Positions 5,112 through 5,251 of a DNA stretch of 5,251 bases are shown here, in pieces. Both the position numbers and the translations under genes were made by a program. The notes under the pieces were generated by a model. It worked only from the letters and a program-made list of their open reading frames with translations, did no database searches and was not told the origin of the DNA. Origin of the DNA: Hyphomicrobiales bacterium (lineage in GTDB: Bacteria; Pseudomonadota; Alphaproteobacteria; Rhizobiales; Hyphomicrobiaceae); the NCBI GenBank assembly GCA_017304275.1, contig JAFKKW010000486.1, positions 1 to 5,251 of the forward strand. Reading direction: 5' to 3'. Within the stretch, counting starts at the first letter, position 1. Each line of letters opens with the position of its first letter.

Positions 5112-5146
5112 CGGCAGCCGTCCCCCACACCATGGCAGGGCTCATC

Positions 5147-5163
5147 GCGAAGCGACGCTTCGC
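5147..5163. repeat. Short perfect hairpin inside the composite repeat
   Basis: GCGAAGC (5147-5153) and GCTTCGC (5157-5163) are perfect complements around the loop GAC. No T-run follows, so as an argE terminator it would be non-canonical; it may protect the mRNA 3' end. Confidence 0.6.
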
Positions 5164-5216
5164 ATCGACACCCAGCCAGGGCCGAATACGTCAACGCTGA
5201 AGCAAGCGACCTCTGG

Positions 5217-5239
5217 ATGGCCGGGTCAAGCCCGGCCAT
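5217..5239. repeat. GC-rich hairpin with TCTGGA foot
   Basis: ATGGCCGGG (5217-5225) pairs perfectly with CCCGGCCAT (5231-5239) around loop TCAAG, preceded by TCTGGA (5212-5217). The architecture resembles the repeats at 506-537 and 570-601. Confidence 0.65.
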
Positions 5240-5251
5240 GGTGTAGGAAGG

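Larger units (their letters stand above)
5124..5247. repeat. Composite palindromic repeat downstream of argE
   Basis: The unit is bounded by a 13-base inverted repeat with one mismatch, CCCACACCATGGC (5124-5136) and GCCATGGTGTAGG (5235-5247). It starts 13 bases after the argE stop and contains two further perfect hairpins (5147-5163 and 5217-5239). This is a typical dispersed alphaproteobacterial intergenic repeat. Read on the minus strand from 5239 it encodes MAGLDPAIQ, a peptide often seen in spurious hypothetical proteins that arise from such repeats. Confidence 0.7.

Noticed and set aside
4646..5239. Minus-strand frame beginning MAGLDPAIQ
   Set aside because: Its first residues come from the palindromic repeat downstream of argE and the rest is antisense to argE, whose plus-strand frame has all catalytic motifs.

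Overview
The window is a GC-rich stretch of bacterial chromosome holding ordinary biosynthetic genes. The organism is most likely an alphaproteobacterium of the Hyphomicrobiales (Rhizobiales) type. Four things point there: a SAM-II riboswitch in front of a metZ-type O-succinylhomoserine sulfhydrylase, the metZ-apaG neighbourhood, a double-length dCTP deaminase, and intergenic palindromes with TCTGGA or TCTAGA feet. Genus cannot be decided from the sequence alone.

Layout. 1-402: 3' end of dapE (succinyl-diaminopimelate desuccinylase, lysine/peptidoglycan pathway), cut by the window edge. 403-638: convergent intergenic gap with two inverted copies of a short palindromic repeat; 403-505 shows nothing recognisable. 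639-1772 (minus strand): dcd, a two-domain dCTP deaminase. 1773-2134 (362 bases, divergent gap): two palindromic hairpins on the dcd side, then a candidate promoter, a SAM-II riboswitch, a possible 12-codon leader ORF and a strong intrinsic terminator, all reading into metZ. 2135-3352: metZ. 3353-3534: an inverted repeat and a candidate promoter. 3535-3942: apaG, starting at GTG. 3948-5111: argE (acetylornithine deacetylase), five bases after apaG and probably translationally coupled to it. 5112-5251: a composite palindromic repeat running almost to the window edge.

How it works together. metZ should be switched off by SAM, the end product of the methionine branch. dapE (lysine/DAP), metZ (methionine) and argE (arginine) are all amino-acid biosynthesis genes. 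DapE and ArgE belong to the same M20 metallopeptidase family but lie in different transcription units. dcd supplies dUTP for dTMP synthesis and is transcribed away from metZ.

No new multi-gene system was found. The most interesting region is the metZ leader (about 1901-2134). There a SAM-II aptamer ends in a Shine-Dalgarno-like run directly before a 12-codon ORF, which spans most of the left arm of a terminator and stops on an ATGA overlap with an in-frame upstream metZ ATG. This suggests, as inference, that translation and termination are coupled.
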